Positions 41,104-50,170 of a stretch of 64,000 bases of DNA are shown one piece after another. The position numbers and the translations under genes were made by a program. Source of the stretch: Bin5 sp009843665 (GTDB lineage: Bacteria; Chloroflexota; Anaerolineae; Caldilineales; Caldilineaceae). Each line of letters starts with the position of its first letter. Position 1 is the stretch's first letter. The notes under the pieces are model-generated. The model was not told where the DNA came from. It worked only from the letters and a program-made list of their open reading frames with translations, and ran no database searches. The DNA lies in assembly GCA_965220285.1 (NCBI GenBank), contig OZ244818.1, positions 992,001 through 1,056,000 of the forward strand, given 5' to 3'.

Positions 41104-42390
41104 ATGTTTTTTGATCGAGCCAAGATCCATGTGCAGGCCGGGGCAGGAGGCAATGGTATTGTCGCCTTCCGTCGCGAGAAGTTTGTGCCCATGGGAGGGC
41201 CCGCGGGCGGGAACGGGGGCCGGGGCGGGAATGTTTATATCGTTGCCGACCCAAGGATGAACACGCTACAGCGGTTTCGGCGACAGGTTCATTTCCGTGC
41301 GGAACGCGGTAAGCACGGCGGCGGCACCAAGAAAGCAGGCGCGACCGGAGAGGACCTGTTGATTTCAGTTCCGGTGGGGACAATTGCGCGCATCGCTGAT
41401 ACTGACACGGTCGTAGCTGACCTGGTACGGGACGGGCAGCAGGCACTGGTCGCCAGGGGAGGCCGCGGGGGTAGAGGAAACGCTGCGTTCAAGAGTGGGC
41501 GCAACCGGGCACCGCGACTATCTGAGAATGGTGAAGTAGGGGAAGCGCGCTGGCTGGAGCTGGAACTTAAGATCGTTGCCGATGCAGGGATCGTAGGTGT
41601 GCCCAATGCGGGAAAATCGACGCTGCTAAGCGTCATCAGCGCCGCCACCCCCGAAATTGCCGACTACCCGTTTACAACGGTTGTTCCCAATCTTGGCGTA
41701 GCGGAAGTGAGTCATGTCCAGATCGTATTTGCCGACATTCCAGGATTGCTAGAGGGGGCCCACGACGGCATTGGCCTGGGATTGGAGTTCCTGCGTCATA
41801 TTGAACGCAGCCGTGTGCTGGTCCACCTATTGGACGGAGCGAGCCCCGATCCGGCTGGTGATTATGAGGTGATCAACCAGGAAATGATGCTCTTCAACCC
41901 GGCTCTGGCAAAGCGACCCCAGATGATCGTTCTCAACAAGATCGATTTGCCGCAGGCGCGGGAAATCTTGCCGCGCATTCAGGAGAAGCTAGCCGACACA
42001 GGCAACCCTTTTTTTGCCATCAGCGCGGTGACCGGGGAGAACGTGCAACAGCTCCTGTACGAAGTCAAGGCACAGTTGGAGAAGCTGCCTGCGCCGGTTG
42101 GGGCGGAGGAGGTGGAAGAGTTGCCGACGCTTTCGCCCGTGGAAGACGAACGCTCATTTCATGTCACCCGTTTGGAGGAGGAGCTGTGGCTGGTGGAGGG
42201 GGTTGCAATCGAGCGGGTAGCACAGATGACCAACTGGGACTATTACGAGTCCGGGTTGCGGTTCCAGCGCATTCTGGGGGCGATGGGGATATCGGCTGTC
42301 TTGAGAGAGCAGGGCGTTCAGGACGGAGATACTGTGCTGATAGGCGAAGTCGAATTGGTATGGGGATTCGAAAACGCGATTGGAGAGTGA
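41104..42390 (+). CDS. obgE: GTPase Obg/CgtA
   Basis: A 428-residue essential GTPase involved in 50S ribosome assembly and in stress signalling. The glycine-rich Obg fold is at residues 1-158 (F-F-D-R-A-K-I-H-V-x-A-G-x-G-G-N-G), followed by the G domain with the P-loop GVPNAGKST, the D-I-P-G switch II and N-K-I-D. A C-terminal OCT domain (residues about 350-428) is present, as in Gram-positive-like Obg. The frame is open for 36 codons further upstream; the ATG at 41104 is chosen because it begins the conserved fold. nadD follows on the same strand. Confidence 0.95.
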   Translation: MFFDRAKIHVQAGAGGNGIVAFRREKFVPMGGPAGGNGGRGGNVYIVADPRMNTLQRFRRQVHFRAERGKHGGGTKKAGATGEDLLISVPVGTIARIADTDTVVADLVRDGQQALVARGGRGGRGNAAFKSGRNRAPRLSENGEVGEARWLELELKIVADAGIVGVPNAGKSTLLSVISAATPEIADYPFTTVVPNLGVAEVSHVQIVFADIPGLLEGAHDGIGLGLEFLRHIERSRVLVHLLDGASPDPAGDYEVINQEMMLFNPALAKRPQMIVLNKIDLPQAREILPRIQEKLADTGNPFFAISAVTGENVQQLLYEVKAQLEKLPAPVGAEEVEELPTLSPVEDERSFHVTRLEEELWLVEGVAIERVAQMTNWDYYESGLRFQRILGAMGISAVLREQGVQDGDTVLIGEVELVWGFENAIGE

Positions 42391-42498
42391 CGGAGGAGGT
42401 GGCCGGATGCGGACTTCGGGCCGCCCATTGAAACATCAGCGATTGGGCAAGAACGCATGGCGTGCGCCCCGTGACAGATGATTGCGATCACTTGAAGG

Positions 42499-43125
42499 AT
42501 GCATTCAGAAGACAGTCTCAGCGGCAAACGGATTGGAGTCTTCGGAGGTACTTTCGATCCGATTCATATAGGACATTTGATTCTTGCTGAAGAGGCCCGG
42601 CATCAGCTGCGGTTGGACCAGATCGTGCTAGCGCCGGCGGGGGATCCGCCGCACAAGCCGGACAATCCCATTTCCCCCTTGCATCATCGTTTGGCAATGT
42701 GCCGTCTGGCAGTTGCGGACGGGAACGGGATCAGCATCAGTCTCATTGACGCAGAGCGCCCCGGTCCTCACTACACTTCGGACATGCTGCGGCTCTTCCG
42801 CAAGAGGATCGGGGCGGAGGTGCAACTCTTTTTTCTGATGGGGTTGGACAGTTTGCGGGATCTGCCGACCTGGCATGAGCCCGAATGGCTGGTGCACAAC
42901 TGCCGGCTGGTTGCACTACGTCGCCACGATGTAGAGATTGACTGGGCCAGCCTGGAAGCGGAATTGCCCGGCGTGCGAGAACGGGTTATCGTGCTGGATA
43001 TGCCTGAATTGGATATTGCCAGCAGCGATTTGCGGGAGCGGGTTCGATCAGAAAAACCGATTCGATACCAGGTGCCCCGCGAGGTTGAACGCTACATAGG
43101 TGAACAGGGTCTCTACCGGTCCTAG
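42499..43125 (+). CDS. nadD: Nicotinate-nucleotide adenylyltransferase
   Basis: A 208-residue enzyme that adenylates nicotinate mononucleotide in NAD biosynthesis. The nucleotidyltransferase motif G-V-F-G-G-T-F-D-P-I-H-I-G-H is near the N-terminus and the I-S-S-S/T-x-x-R-type signature appears as I-A-S-S-D-L-R-E-R-V-R near the C-terminus. The P-P-H-K substrate loop is present. The gene follows obgE by 108 bp; obg-nadD order is common. The ATG at 42499 directly follows GAAGG, an unusually close ribosome site. Confidence 0.95.
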   Translation: MHSEDSLSGKRIGVFGGTFDPIHIGHLILAEEARHQLRLDQIVLAPAGDPPHKPDNPISPLHHRLAMCRLAVADGNGISISLIDAERPGPHYTSDMLRLFRKRIGAEVQLFFLMGLDSLRDLPTWHEPEWLVHNCRLVALRRHDVEIDWASLEAELPGVRERVIVLDMPELDIASSDLRERVRSEKPIRYQVPREVERYIGEQGLYRS

Positions 43126-43185
43126 ATGCAGAATTGAGGTACGAACTGCAGGAGCCTATCCTCTCTGAAGCGATTCCCCTGTTCG

Positions 43186-44490
43186 TCAGTCGTGGGTCAC
43201 GAAGTCATGCGGCGCGGCGTTGAGAATTGGCGCCGCGTGGAGTTCGACGCCCAGATGCTCCAGCGCCTTCAAAAACTGATCGTCTTCGATCGTGCCGAAC
43301 TGTTCGGCTGTCAGACTTCTGAGCATTTCGGCACTGACCTTCTTGGAGCTAGCCGGCTGCGGGACCTCCAAATCGGGGGTCACTCCCTGACCCTTGATCA
43401 GATTACCATCGGGTGTGAGCCAGTTGGTCACTCCCAGGAGGATGGCTGAACCGTCGCTGAGGCCAAACTGGTTGAGTACGGTTCCAGTACCGAAGGTTGT
43501 TTCACCGATCAGCAGGGCGCGTTCGTTTTCTTTGAGGGCGCCTGCGGTTATCTCGCCTGCACTTGCAGTGCCTTCGTTGATCAGCACGACCAGCGGAATT
43601 TCCCTGGCATAGCCCAGGCCGCGTGAGCGGTGGACGGTTTGATTCTGATATGCATCCGATTCGATAAGTATCAAATCGCCTTTAGGGAGGAACTGACTGT
43701 TGGCCTGAATGGCCTGTTGCAGGAATCCGCCCGGATTGTTGCGCAGGTCCAATATGACGCCCTGGTTGGTTCGAGCCTCTGAAATCTCGCGGAGAGCGGC
43801 TTCCAGTTCCCTGTCCACACTGGCGGTAAACTGCGAGATTTTGATGTAGGAGATGTCTGTGTTTGGAATGGGACTCCAGCTCACGCTGGGCACTTCTATG
43901 CGATCGCGAGTGATGGGGACTCTAAGGGGTTCGTGGACTTCAGACCGGCGAACTGTCAGAACGACTTCGGAATCTGCCGGTCCGCGGACGAGGAAGATTA
44001 CCTGGTCTAACGACTTTCCTTCGACCGGCTCACCATCCACTTCCAAGATTACGTCCCCGGCCAGAATGCCCGCTTGTTCGGCAGGGGAGCCGTCGATTGG
44101 AGCTACGATCAGGACCTCGCCCTCTTCTATGGAGACATAGGCGCCGATTCCTTCGAAGGAGCCGTCGAGGCTGGTCTGGTGCAACCTTACGGCGTCGGGG
44201 GCGAGGAAAGTTGTGTGGCCCTCATCACCAAGAGAGGCGAGCATTCCTTCAATGGCGCCGTAAGTCATAGCGGAGAAGTCGACCCGCTCGCGATCGACAA
44301 AGTGGGCTACGACGTAATCCCAAGCTTCCCAGAAGACGATGAACTGGGAGGGACGTTCCCCGGCAGCCATCGCGGAACGAATTGAGAACCCGGAGATATT
44401 GCCGCCGACAAATGCCAGCGCCATCAGCCAAAAGACCACTGCAGACAGGGCAACCCGCCTAGCATATTTGTTTCGGGTCGGTCTTATCAT
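43186..44490 (-). CDS. S41-family C-terminal processing peptidase-like protein
   Basis: A 434-residue membrane-anchored protein: a basic N-terminus and one hydrophobic segment, a PDZ domain (A-G-I-L-A-G-D-V-I-L-E-V-D-G), and an S41 peptidase domain. The catalytic-serine region N-E-G-T-A-S-A-G-E-I-T-A-G-A-L is intact. The segment that normally carries the catalytic lysine, T-F-G-K-G-x-V, reads T-F-G-T-G-T-V here, so the lysine is replaced by threonine. It may use another general base, or be a pseudoprotease. The ATG at 44490 is chosen over an upstream start by its fit to the membrane segment. Confidence 0.85.
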   Translation of the reverse strand: MIRPTRNKYARRVALSAVVFWLMALAFVGGNISGFSIRSAMAAGERPSQFIVFWEAWDYVVAHFVDRERVDFSAMTYGAIEGMLASLGDEGHTTFLAPDAVRLHQTSLDGSFEGIGAYVSIEEGEVLIVAPIDGSPAEQAGILAGDVILEVDGEPVEGKSLDQVIFLVRGPADSEVVLTVRRSEVHEPLRVPITRDRIEVPSVSWSPIPNTDISYIKISQFTASVDRELEAALREISEARTNQGVILDLRNNPGGFLQQAIQANSQFLPKGDLILIESDAYQNQTVHRSRGLGYAREIPLVVLINEGTASAGEITAGALKENERALLIGETTFGTGTVLNQFGLSDGSAILLGVTNWLTPDGNLIKGQGVTPDLEVPQPASSKKVSAEMLRSLTAEQFGTIEDDQFLKALEHLGVELHAAPILNAAPHDFVTHD

Positions 44491-44981
44491 GCCTTTGGAT
44501 CCGTGGATGCTTTGCAAGCCATGCCGGTGAAGATTGTGCATGACAATTACGTAGAGTCTCGATTTTTTTTTGAAGTAACATAAAAAAGTATCAATTATGA
44601 ACGAGGTTTTGGCAAGTGTATGAAGGGATTTCCAGCCTACGTTGGGACTACGGTCTGCCTATGTTGTTTGTCCAACCTTTGGTCAAACAAATTTGCGTTC
44701 AACTTGAAAAGGCGCCACATGCATGGTACGTATTGCCTTATTCGTGATGGGTAAAAGCAGGTATTACCGGCGCGCAACTCTTTCGTGGCCGGCGAGACGA
44801 GTCCTTGTGTAAAGCGGGATTCACACCAGGTCAGCTAGAAAGGGCGCCGCGGCAGAAAAAGAAAATGTGGAAGTGGGAGAAGGGCTGTGGGGCGGCTCGC
44901 CGTTGGAGGGCAGTAGGATTCCCAATTGAGGCAGAACGGCTCTTTCCCGGGCGAGAGCCTTTTCCAAGAGGCTACAAAAGA

Positions 44982-45033
44982 AACTGTCCCTTGACCGGCA
45001 CAGCGAACCCGACAGTCCGGTCAAGGGACAGTT
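44982..45033. repeat. Long perfect inverted repeat (17-bp arms)
   Basis: AACTGTCCCTTGACCGG (44982-44998) and its exact reverse complement (45017-45033) flank an 18-nt loop. No T run follows. It is the only structure I see in the gene-free stretch from 44542 to 45253, so it may be a repeat element or an RNA structure. Confidence 0.6.
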
Positions 45034-45253
45034 CTAAATCTGAGTTCAGCGGTGGCGAGATTTTCTGGTTCCAGGCCCGGGACGACTGCGTTAACTGACC
45101 TCATGCCTCACTGCGGCATAGTAGAGCCGGCAGCATTTGGGCACTGGAACAGGACCGCCTCACACACCCAAAAGATTGGGGCAAACCGCCAGCATCTGCT
45201 CATTCAAGTAGCATACTTGGCAGCGCCGGCGGTTGCGAACCCCTTTGCTTCGC

Positions 45254-45790
45254 TTAGTTCATGCTGATCGAAATCGAGCCGGAGTCCTGAGCAACACTGA
45301 CACTGGCCGGGAGCATGATGTTCTGGGCCAAGACAGCGTTGATCTGCGCGTTGACCGGAGCGAGCAGGGCTCCACCGACGGCCATGCCACCGGCGCCGGC
45401 CGACTGGAGATCAACCATCAGGTGCCCATCGCTGACCATCAGGTTGCCGACGAGGTCAAGCGTATTGCCCATCATGCTGACGCCGTCCTTCAGGGTGACG
45501 CGGAAGTGCATCGCATCGGGCTCAATCCAGACCATAACAGAATCGATCGGCTGATTGGGGCCGCTGTTGGCCTCGAGAGCCTTTGTCACGTAGCTGCTGA
45601 ACTCAGATTCGCTCAGCATGACCTCGCCCATGACAATTCCGCCCATCAGGGCATCCTGGGCCGACAGGGCCGCCTCGTGGGAGATCATAACGTCTCGATC
45701 AGGCGGAGCGGCCGGCGCGGTGCAGGCGCTAAGGACTACCAGCAGCAGAGACAGTACAACGAGTGAAATGAGTGGGGTTCGTTTGTTCAT
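45254..45790 (-). CDS. Hypothetical lipoprotein
   Basis: A 178-residue predicted lipoprotein. A signal peptide (MNKRTPLISLVVLSLLLVVLSAC) with a lipobox ends at the cysteine near residue 23. The mature part has alternating short hydrophobic strands (V-M-V-W-I-E-P-D-A-M-H-F-R-V-T and L-M-V-S-D-G-H-L-M-V-D-L), suggesting a beta-sheet fold. The family is not recognised. It is a single gene between the S41 peptidase and ferritin. Confidence 0.6.
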   Translation of the reverse strand: MNKRTPLISLVVLSLLLVVLSACTAPAAPPDRDVMISHEAALSAQDALMGGIVMGEVMLSESEFSSYVTKALEANSGPNQPIDSVMVWIEPDAMHFRVTLKDGVSMMGNTLDLVGNLMVSDGHLMVDLQSAGAGGMAVGGALLAPVNAQINAVLAQNIMLPASVSVAQDSGSISISMN

Positions 45791-45892
45791 GGTTCTGTTG
45801 CTCCTTGAGAGAATTGGGTTTAGGGAACTTTACTCTTGATCTCATCATAAATTGATTGAGAAACAATTAAATGATGACCGCGGGCTATATGG

Positions 45893-46037
45893 TCTCACAA
45901 GAACAGAGCAAGTGCAAATCCGAAAAAAGAGTGGTAGCGTCCTTAGGATCGACTCTTTACTGACCTAATCCGGGGGGTTCAAAAGGATTTGCGACTCTAT
46001 CTTCTCACAAGAACAGATCTTGTACAAGTCGAAAAAA
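45893..46037. repeat. Imperfect 36-nt direct repeat, 110 bp apart
   Basis: TCTCACAAGAACAGA starts both copies (45893 and 46003); the rest matches loosely and each ends in a run of A (GAAAAAA). The region 45791-46492 has no convincing gene. Confidence 0.45.
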
Positions 46038-46492
46038 AAACTTGGGGCTTCTCCTTGCACGGTCGACGTTTGCGGCAATCCGACAGGCTCCTGAAGTCGA
46101 GGGCTTGTTTCTGCCAACTCTCAAATGAATGTGTGATCTCCACAGGAGTCTGGCGCCGGGTTGCGCCAAGGGAGAGTTACTCTGGCACAATAATACACTT
46201 GACCGACAAGGCTGTCAAACCTGAAAAACGGGAAGATGAAGACAAAGTCCAAGTTTACTCTTGACCGTTTACTGCCGTGTCATCGCGAAGGCGGCAGACC
46301 GACAGCGTATCCAACGTTTTTGCATTAAGTCGTGAGTTGAGCGCCGTCCCAAAGAGACTCAGGATTAAGAGCGGTTCTGTCCGGCCACAAGATTCCTGGA
46401 TTGGAGGTACGAATCAAACGGTCGCGCATCAATTGGAGAATGCCGGATCACAGCTCGGTGTGAGCTAGCGGGTCCTCACTGATTTCCCACCC

Positions 46493-47002
46493 TTATTCTT
46501 CGGTTTCCTCCAGCATGTTGACACCTGCCAGTTCCCTGTCAAGGAGGTACAACCCGGGCTTGAAGTCTCCAATCAGCCGAAGCTTTTGCACCAGGTCGTC
46601 CACCAGTTCTTCTTCTTCCACCTGCTCATCGACAAACCACTGCAAGAAACTATCGGTGGCGTAATCACCCTCCTGGCGGGCAAGTTTGACGATGCGGTCG
46701 ATGGATGCCGTCACTCTCTGCTCCTGTCTCAGCGCGCCTTCCATGACCTCCTGCGGTGAACCGAAGCCGCCTTCCGGTACGGGGACAGGGAAAAGCTCGA
46801 CTCGGCCCCGCCGGCTGTGAATGAACTTGTAGATCTTCATGGCGTGGGCCATCTCTTCCTCGGCATGGTTAAAGATCCACTCCGAGAATCCCTTGAGTCC
46901 CAGCCCTTCAAAGTAGTCGGCAGCTGCCAAGTACGTATAGTGTGCCTGCAACTCCATATTGATCTGTTGATTCAGGGCGCTCTGCACATTCTCGACAAAC
47001 AT
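46493..47002 (-). CDS. Ferritin (iron storage)
   Basis: A 169-residue non-haem ferritin that oxidises Fe2+ and stores it as a mineral in a 24-subunit shell. The ferroxidase ligands are visible: E17 in N-M-E-L, the H-A-E-E-E-M-A-H-A segment near residues 46-54 and the E-Q-R and D-E-Q-V-E-E-E segments of the second half. The length is normal. The ATG has an AAAGGAA ribosome site. It is a single gene just upstream (in genome order) of the CDF exporter and near FTR1, making an iron-linked neighbourhood. Confidence 0.93.
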   Translation of the reverse strand: MFVENVQSALNQQINMELQAHYTYLAAADYFEGLGLKGFSEWIFNHAEEEMAHAMKIYKFIHSRRGRVELFPVPVPEGGFGSPQEVMEGALRQEQRVTASIDRIVKLARQEGDYATDSFLQWFVDEQVEEEELVDDLVQKLRLIGDFKPGLYLLDRELAGVNMLEETEE

Positions 47003-47213
47003 GCGTCGTTTCCTTTCGAATGTAATCCTGCAAATGGTCAGTGAACGGAGATTCCAAAGGCTGGAAAAAGTGGTGCCCCGTCATCTGTGCGACCCGGCAT
47101 GATGTTCTCAGGCGTCGGCCATGCTCTCTCGTGCGGCAAGAAGCCCGGTGCACAGGCCAAAAACTCGCTAACGGAAAGTTGGACCGGGGTCGTACTCTTG
47201 GCGGAGTACTCTG

Positions 47214-48167
47214 TCATACATGGTTTTCCACCATACTGCAATCGCCCGGATATTCGATTTCGATGGTGATGTGTGTAAGATGCAGTCCGTCCAGCTCTTC
47301 GCGCGCCCGCTGTTTGATTTCTCGAATCTCGTCCTGGTCGGTCGACTGGTTGACGACGAGATGGGTGGACAGCACGTGGTGGTCGCCGTCGAGCGACCAG
47401 AGATGGGTATGGTGAGAGTCTTCGACGGCGTTAATGTTGCGAAGGCGCTGGTCCAGATGCGACAGATCTACTCCTTCCGGAGCTGCCTGCAAAAATAGCT
47501 CGGCCGTCTTTTTCAGGTGCCCCAGTACTTTGTAGAGGATGTATAGAGTGATGAGGAGGGACAGAATAGAGTCCAGAATATACAGATCGACGAAGAGAAG
47601 TGTAATGCCGACGATGAGGACCGCCACCCAGCCGAGTACGTCTTCCAGCAGGTGCCACATGGCGACCTTGGCGTTCATGGTGCCACCGCCTCGCAGGCGC
47701 CACACTGCCGCGCCATTTACGGCAATTCCGCCCAGCGCCAGCAGAATCATGCCCGGAGCGTTGGTGGCTTCCGGACTGAGGAGGCGTGGGATCACTTCTG
47801 ACAAAACAAATAACCCACCGGCGATGAGGACTGCAGCATTGATAAAGGCGGCGAGCAGAGATAGACGCCCGAATCCATAGGAGTAGCGCGCCGGCGCCTC
47901 CCTGGCGGCGTGCTTCTCAAGTCCCCAGGCCATGCCCAGCGCGATGGAGTCGCCGAGGTCGTGCAAGGCGTCGGACAGGATTGCCACGCTGTTGGTCAGG
48001 TATGCGCCTATGATCTCAATGACTGTGAACCCCAGATTGAGGAAGAACGCGGTACGCAAATTGGCCGAATCGCCGTGATGGTGGAGGTGGGCATGACCGT
48101 GATTGTGGCCGTGTACATGGCCGTTATTGTCGTCGTGTTCGTGATAGGGACTGTGCCCTTGACCCAT
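47214..48167 (-). CDS. Cation diffusion facilitator (CDF) metal exporter
   Basis: A 317-residue divalent-cation/H+ antiporter. A His-rich N-terminal segment with many H-x-H units precedes six hydrophobic segments. The metal-site motif S-D-A-L-H-D-L-G-D (H-D-x-x-x-D) is in the second helix; a second site is at H-L-L-E-D-V-L-G-W in the fifth. HD-type sites favour zinc over iron or manganese. A C-terminal cytoplasmic domain (H-L-D-Q-R-L-R-N-I onward) completes the family layout. The ATG at 48167 is chosen by its AGGGGG ribosome site; the frame runs 81 codons further upstream. Confidence 0.92.
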   Translation of the reverse strand: MGQGHSPYHEHDDNNGHVHGHNHGHAHLHHHGDSANLRTAFFLNLGFTVIEIIGAYLTNSVAILSDALHDLGDSIALGMAWGLEKHAAREAPARYSYGFGRLSLLAAFINAAVLIAGGLFVLSEVIPRLLSPEATNAPGMILLALGGIAVNGAAVWRLRGGGTMNAKVAMWHLLEDVLGWVAVLIVGITLLFVDLYILDSILSLLITLYILYKVLGHLKKTAELFLQAAPEGVDLSHLDQRLRNINAVEDSHHTHLWSLDGDHHVLSTHLVVNQSTDQDEIREIKQRAREELDGLHLTHITIEIEYPGDCSMVENHV

Positions 48168-48354
48168 CCGAGGCCCCCTGAACTGCAGTTTGGCGCGCGA
48201 TACGGGCAGCGCTACTACCATCTGAAGGACAATGTTGCACCAGTCCGGCGGTTTTTGCCAAAAGCAGATATCACTCTTACCCAACAGTCTAAGTGGGCGG
48301 CGATGCCGTGCCTGCCGGGCTCCCCGCGCGCAAAGTCTGACCCGATGGCAATTG

Positions 48355-48858
48355 TCAATCACAGGTAGTCTCAGGCGCGACCCGGGCGGTCTTCCGGATG
48401 CTGGCATCATACTCTTCGAGCTGCAGATAGGTCAAGTAGAGCAGGAGCACCAGCTTAACGCCTTCCAGTGCGACGTAGTACGAGTGGAAAGATCGTTCCG
48501 GCACCTCTAACCCGTGGATTATCGCAATGGTGCGGGCGTCAAGAACGGTATATAGGAGGACGGTCTGCGTTGCAAGCAAAGCGCCGATGAGGAATGTAAG
48601 CACGCGAATTAGCCGAGGCCAGTCTGTTAGCAGAACAATCGTTATGATAGTGGTGGCAAGCCCTAATTCCAGTGCATTCAGCGCATGAAAGACAATGTAA
48701 CCAATTTCGAGAGCGACAGGCAGTGTCAGCGATGGGGCCTGGAATTTAAGTGGCGTCGCCATGAAACTGATGGCGAATAGGAACCCGATCCAAAGTAAGG
48801 TTAGGACAAAGACCCGCTCCGATAGGCGGGACAGTAGCCTCTCTCCGAGCGATAGCAT
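48355..48858 (-). CDS. Hypothetical four-helix membrane protein
   Basis: A 167-residue protein with four hydrophobic segments: V-F-V-L-T-L-L-W-I-G-F-L-F-A-I, I-G-Y-I-V-F-H-A-L, V-L-T-F-L-I-G-A-L-L and V-A-L-E-G-V-K-L-V-L-L-L-Y. A few conserved-looking polar residues (H58 and E63 in the second helix, and E in A-L-E-G-V-K of the fourth) could bind metal, but no family is recognised. It lies upstream of and on the same strand as the CDF exporter, with a gap of about 190 bp. Confidence 0.6.
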   Translation of the reverse strand: MLSLGERLLSRLSERVFVLTLLWIGFLFAISFMATPLKFQAPSLTLPVALEIGYIVFHALNALELGLATTIITIVLLTDWPRLIRVLTFLIGALLATQTVLLYTVLDARTIAIIHGLEVPERSFHSYYVALEGVKLVLLLYLTYLQLEEYDASIRKTARVAPETTCD

Positions 48859-49069
48859 AGGTTAGATTCTGTCACCTTAGAAGGCTGCGAAGGAAGTTCA
48901 TCGCCTTAATCCTGATGGCGTGGCGAAACAACGAGACTGCTTTTTGTTCGACAGACTGCGGTTAGCAGGGCCGTAGCGGAGATGCAGGCGGCGTTCTTGT
49001 ATTTGGGTAAGTGGCCGCATCCTTGCAGTACGATAGGTTTCCCCGATGTACAAGCTCCTGTAAGATTGA

Positions 49070-49107
49070 GGCTGGACCGACGGCGCCTTACAAGCGTCGG
49101 CCCAGCC
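49070..49107. repeat. 13-bp-arm inverted repeat
   Basis: GGCTGGACCGACG (49070-49082) and CGTCGGCCCAGCC (49095-49107) pair except for one A-C mismatch, with a 12-nt loop. It is the only clear structure in the 400-bp gap from 48859 to 49258. Confidence 0.5.
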
Positions 49108-49258
49108 GTTCAGAGAGCTGGGAGGTCGACCCGGTTGCGAGGGCGAGGGCGAGGTCGACGACAACGGCAGGAAAGAGGACATGGAGGAATTGTGCTCAGG
49201 TGGAGTTTTTTTTCTCAGCCCGATGGTATGCGCAGTTGGCGCGGTTTGCCTTCCACTA

Positions 49259-49660
49259 TCAGTTGAGGAAAGGAGAAATCGCTTTCTGGGGCGGCGCGAG
49301 GCGAAATTGAGGGTCGTATTGCCCGCTGCCTGTCAGATCTATGTGGGGCATGACTTCATCAATCATTTCTACCAGTTGTAGAAAGTCCTCGACCGGCAAC
49401 GTAAGTGACATTTTGCCAACGCACATGCGGCAGTGGCCATGGCTGATAGAGTCACCACGCTCTTGAATGTTGGCACGCGTTTTCATAATGTGTGTAGCCA
49501 AGCGGTTAAAGGCTTCGGCGGGCAGGTGGAGTCCGATTCCATCCCAGATCAGGTGAACGGTTCCGTGCTCGCACTGACTGACGTACTGCTGGCCGTTGCG
49601 TTCGGCTAAAATGACGATATGCTGACACATGGGTAGATTACTCCTGTGTTTATGGTTCAT
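49259..49660 (-). CDS. Conserved-looking hypothetical protein with Cys/His pattern
   Basis: A 133-residue soluble protein. It has two internally similar halves: C-E-H-G-T-V-H-L-I-W-D-G-I-G-L-H-L-P-A-E-A-F and C-R-M-C-V-G-K-M-S-L-T-L-P-V-E-D-F, each a beta-strand pair followed by an F-x-x-L helix, and four cysteines and several histidines that could bind metal. It resembles the DUF6686 pattern but I cannot confirm it. The ATG at 49660 is chosen by a GGGAG ribosome site at eight bases' spacing; ATGs at 49687 and 49630 are alternatives. Confidence 0.55.
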   Translation of the reverse strand: MNHKHRSNLPMCQHIVILAERNGQQYVSQCEHGTVHLIWDGIGLHLPAEAFNRLATHIMKTRANIQERGDSISHGHCRMCVGKMSLTLPVEDFLQLVEMIDEVMPHIDLTGSGQYDPQFRLAPPQKAISPFLN

Positions 49661-50070
49661 TTGATTTACTCCCATTCGCGAAGCCATGTCGAGCGCGGCC
49701 TGACCAAAATGGGAGCCAGAGTTGAGCAGTCAGACGTAGTCCACTGAAGCGATACAAGCCTGGTCGTCACCTCTGATGACAAGGTGGTCGCAGGTCTCTC
49801 GCCGTTGGGCGGTCGCCCTATCCAGTGAAGACAAGACAGTTGCAGCAGATTGAGCCGACCTTTTTGAAGCATTCGGGATCATTCACAGGGAAGTCAGATC
49901 GACGGGCGCGGTGCAGCTGTGGCCGGTCCGCCGCCCATATTCAGTGGTCCGAATCGTTTGATAGGGGAAAATGGCTCTCTCCTTTCGGTCACAGCGCGAC
50001 CGCCTCTGAACTGAACCAGAAGAGCAGAAAAGAAGCCACCATTGCATTGCGGGGCATTGTCTGTTACACT

Positions 50071-50170
50071 CTGCATACAGGTTCAGCATTTGGAAAGGGA
50101 CTGGTGCCAGCAGCCGCTTTCCAAGTTTGTTGTTCCTACCTTCAGCCGGCCCTTCGGGGCCGGTTTTCAT
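50071..50170 (+). ncRNA. Candidate small RNA 1 (promoter, hairpin, terminator)
   Basis: A promoter-like set, TTGCAT (50042-50047), 17 bp, TACACT (50065-50070) with a TG extension, predicts a start near 50077. The roughly 94-nt product holds TTGGAAAG (50090-50097) paired perfectly with CTTTCCAA (50117-50124), and ends at CCGGCCC-TTCG-GGGCCGG (50146-50163) plus TTTT. There is no open frame of note within it on this strand. It lies between two minus-strand genes and its terminator meets the FTR1 stop. Confidence 0.55.
50146..50167 (+). terminator. Intrinsic terminator on the plus strand
   Basis: A 7-bp GC stem (CCGGCCC/GGGCCGG, loop TTCG) followed by TTTTCATTT. It faces the plus strand, although both flanking genes are on the minus strand, which is why a plus-strand RNA is proposed. 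Confidence 0.75.

Noticed and set aside
48859..49258. Small plus-strand frames in the gap before the Cys/His-rich protein gene
   Set aside because: They are short, basic and low-complexity with no ribosome sites; only the 13-bp inverted repeat seems real.
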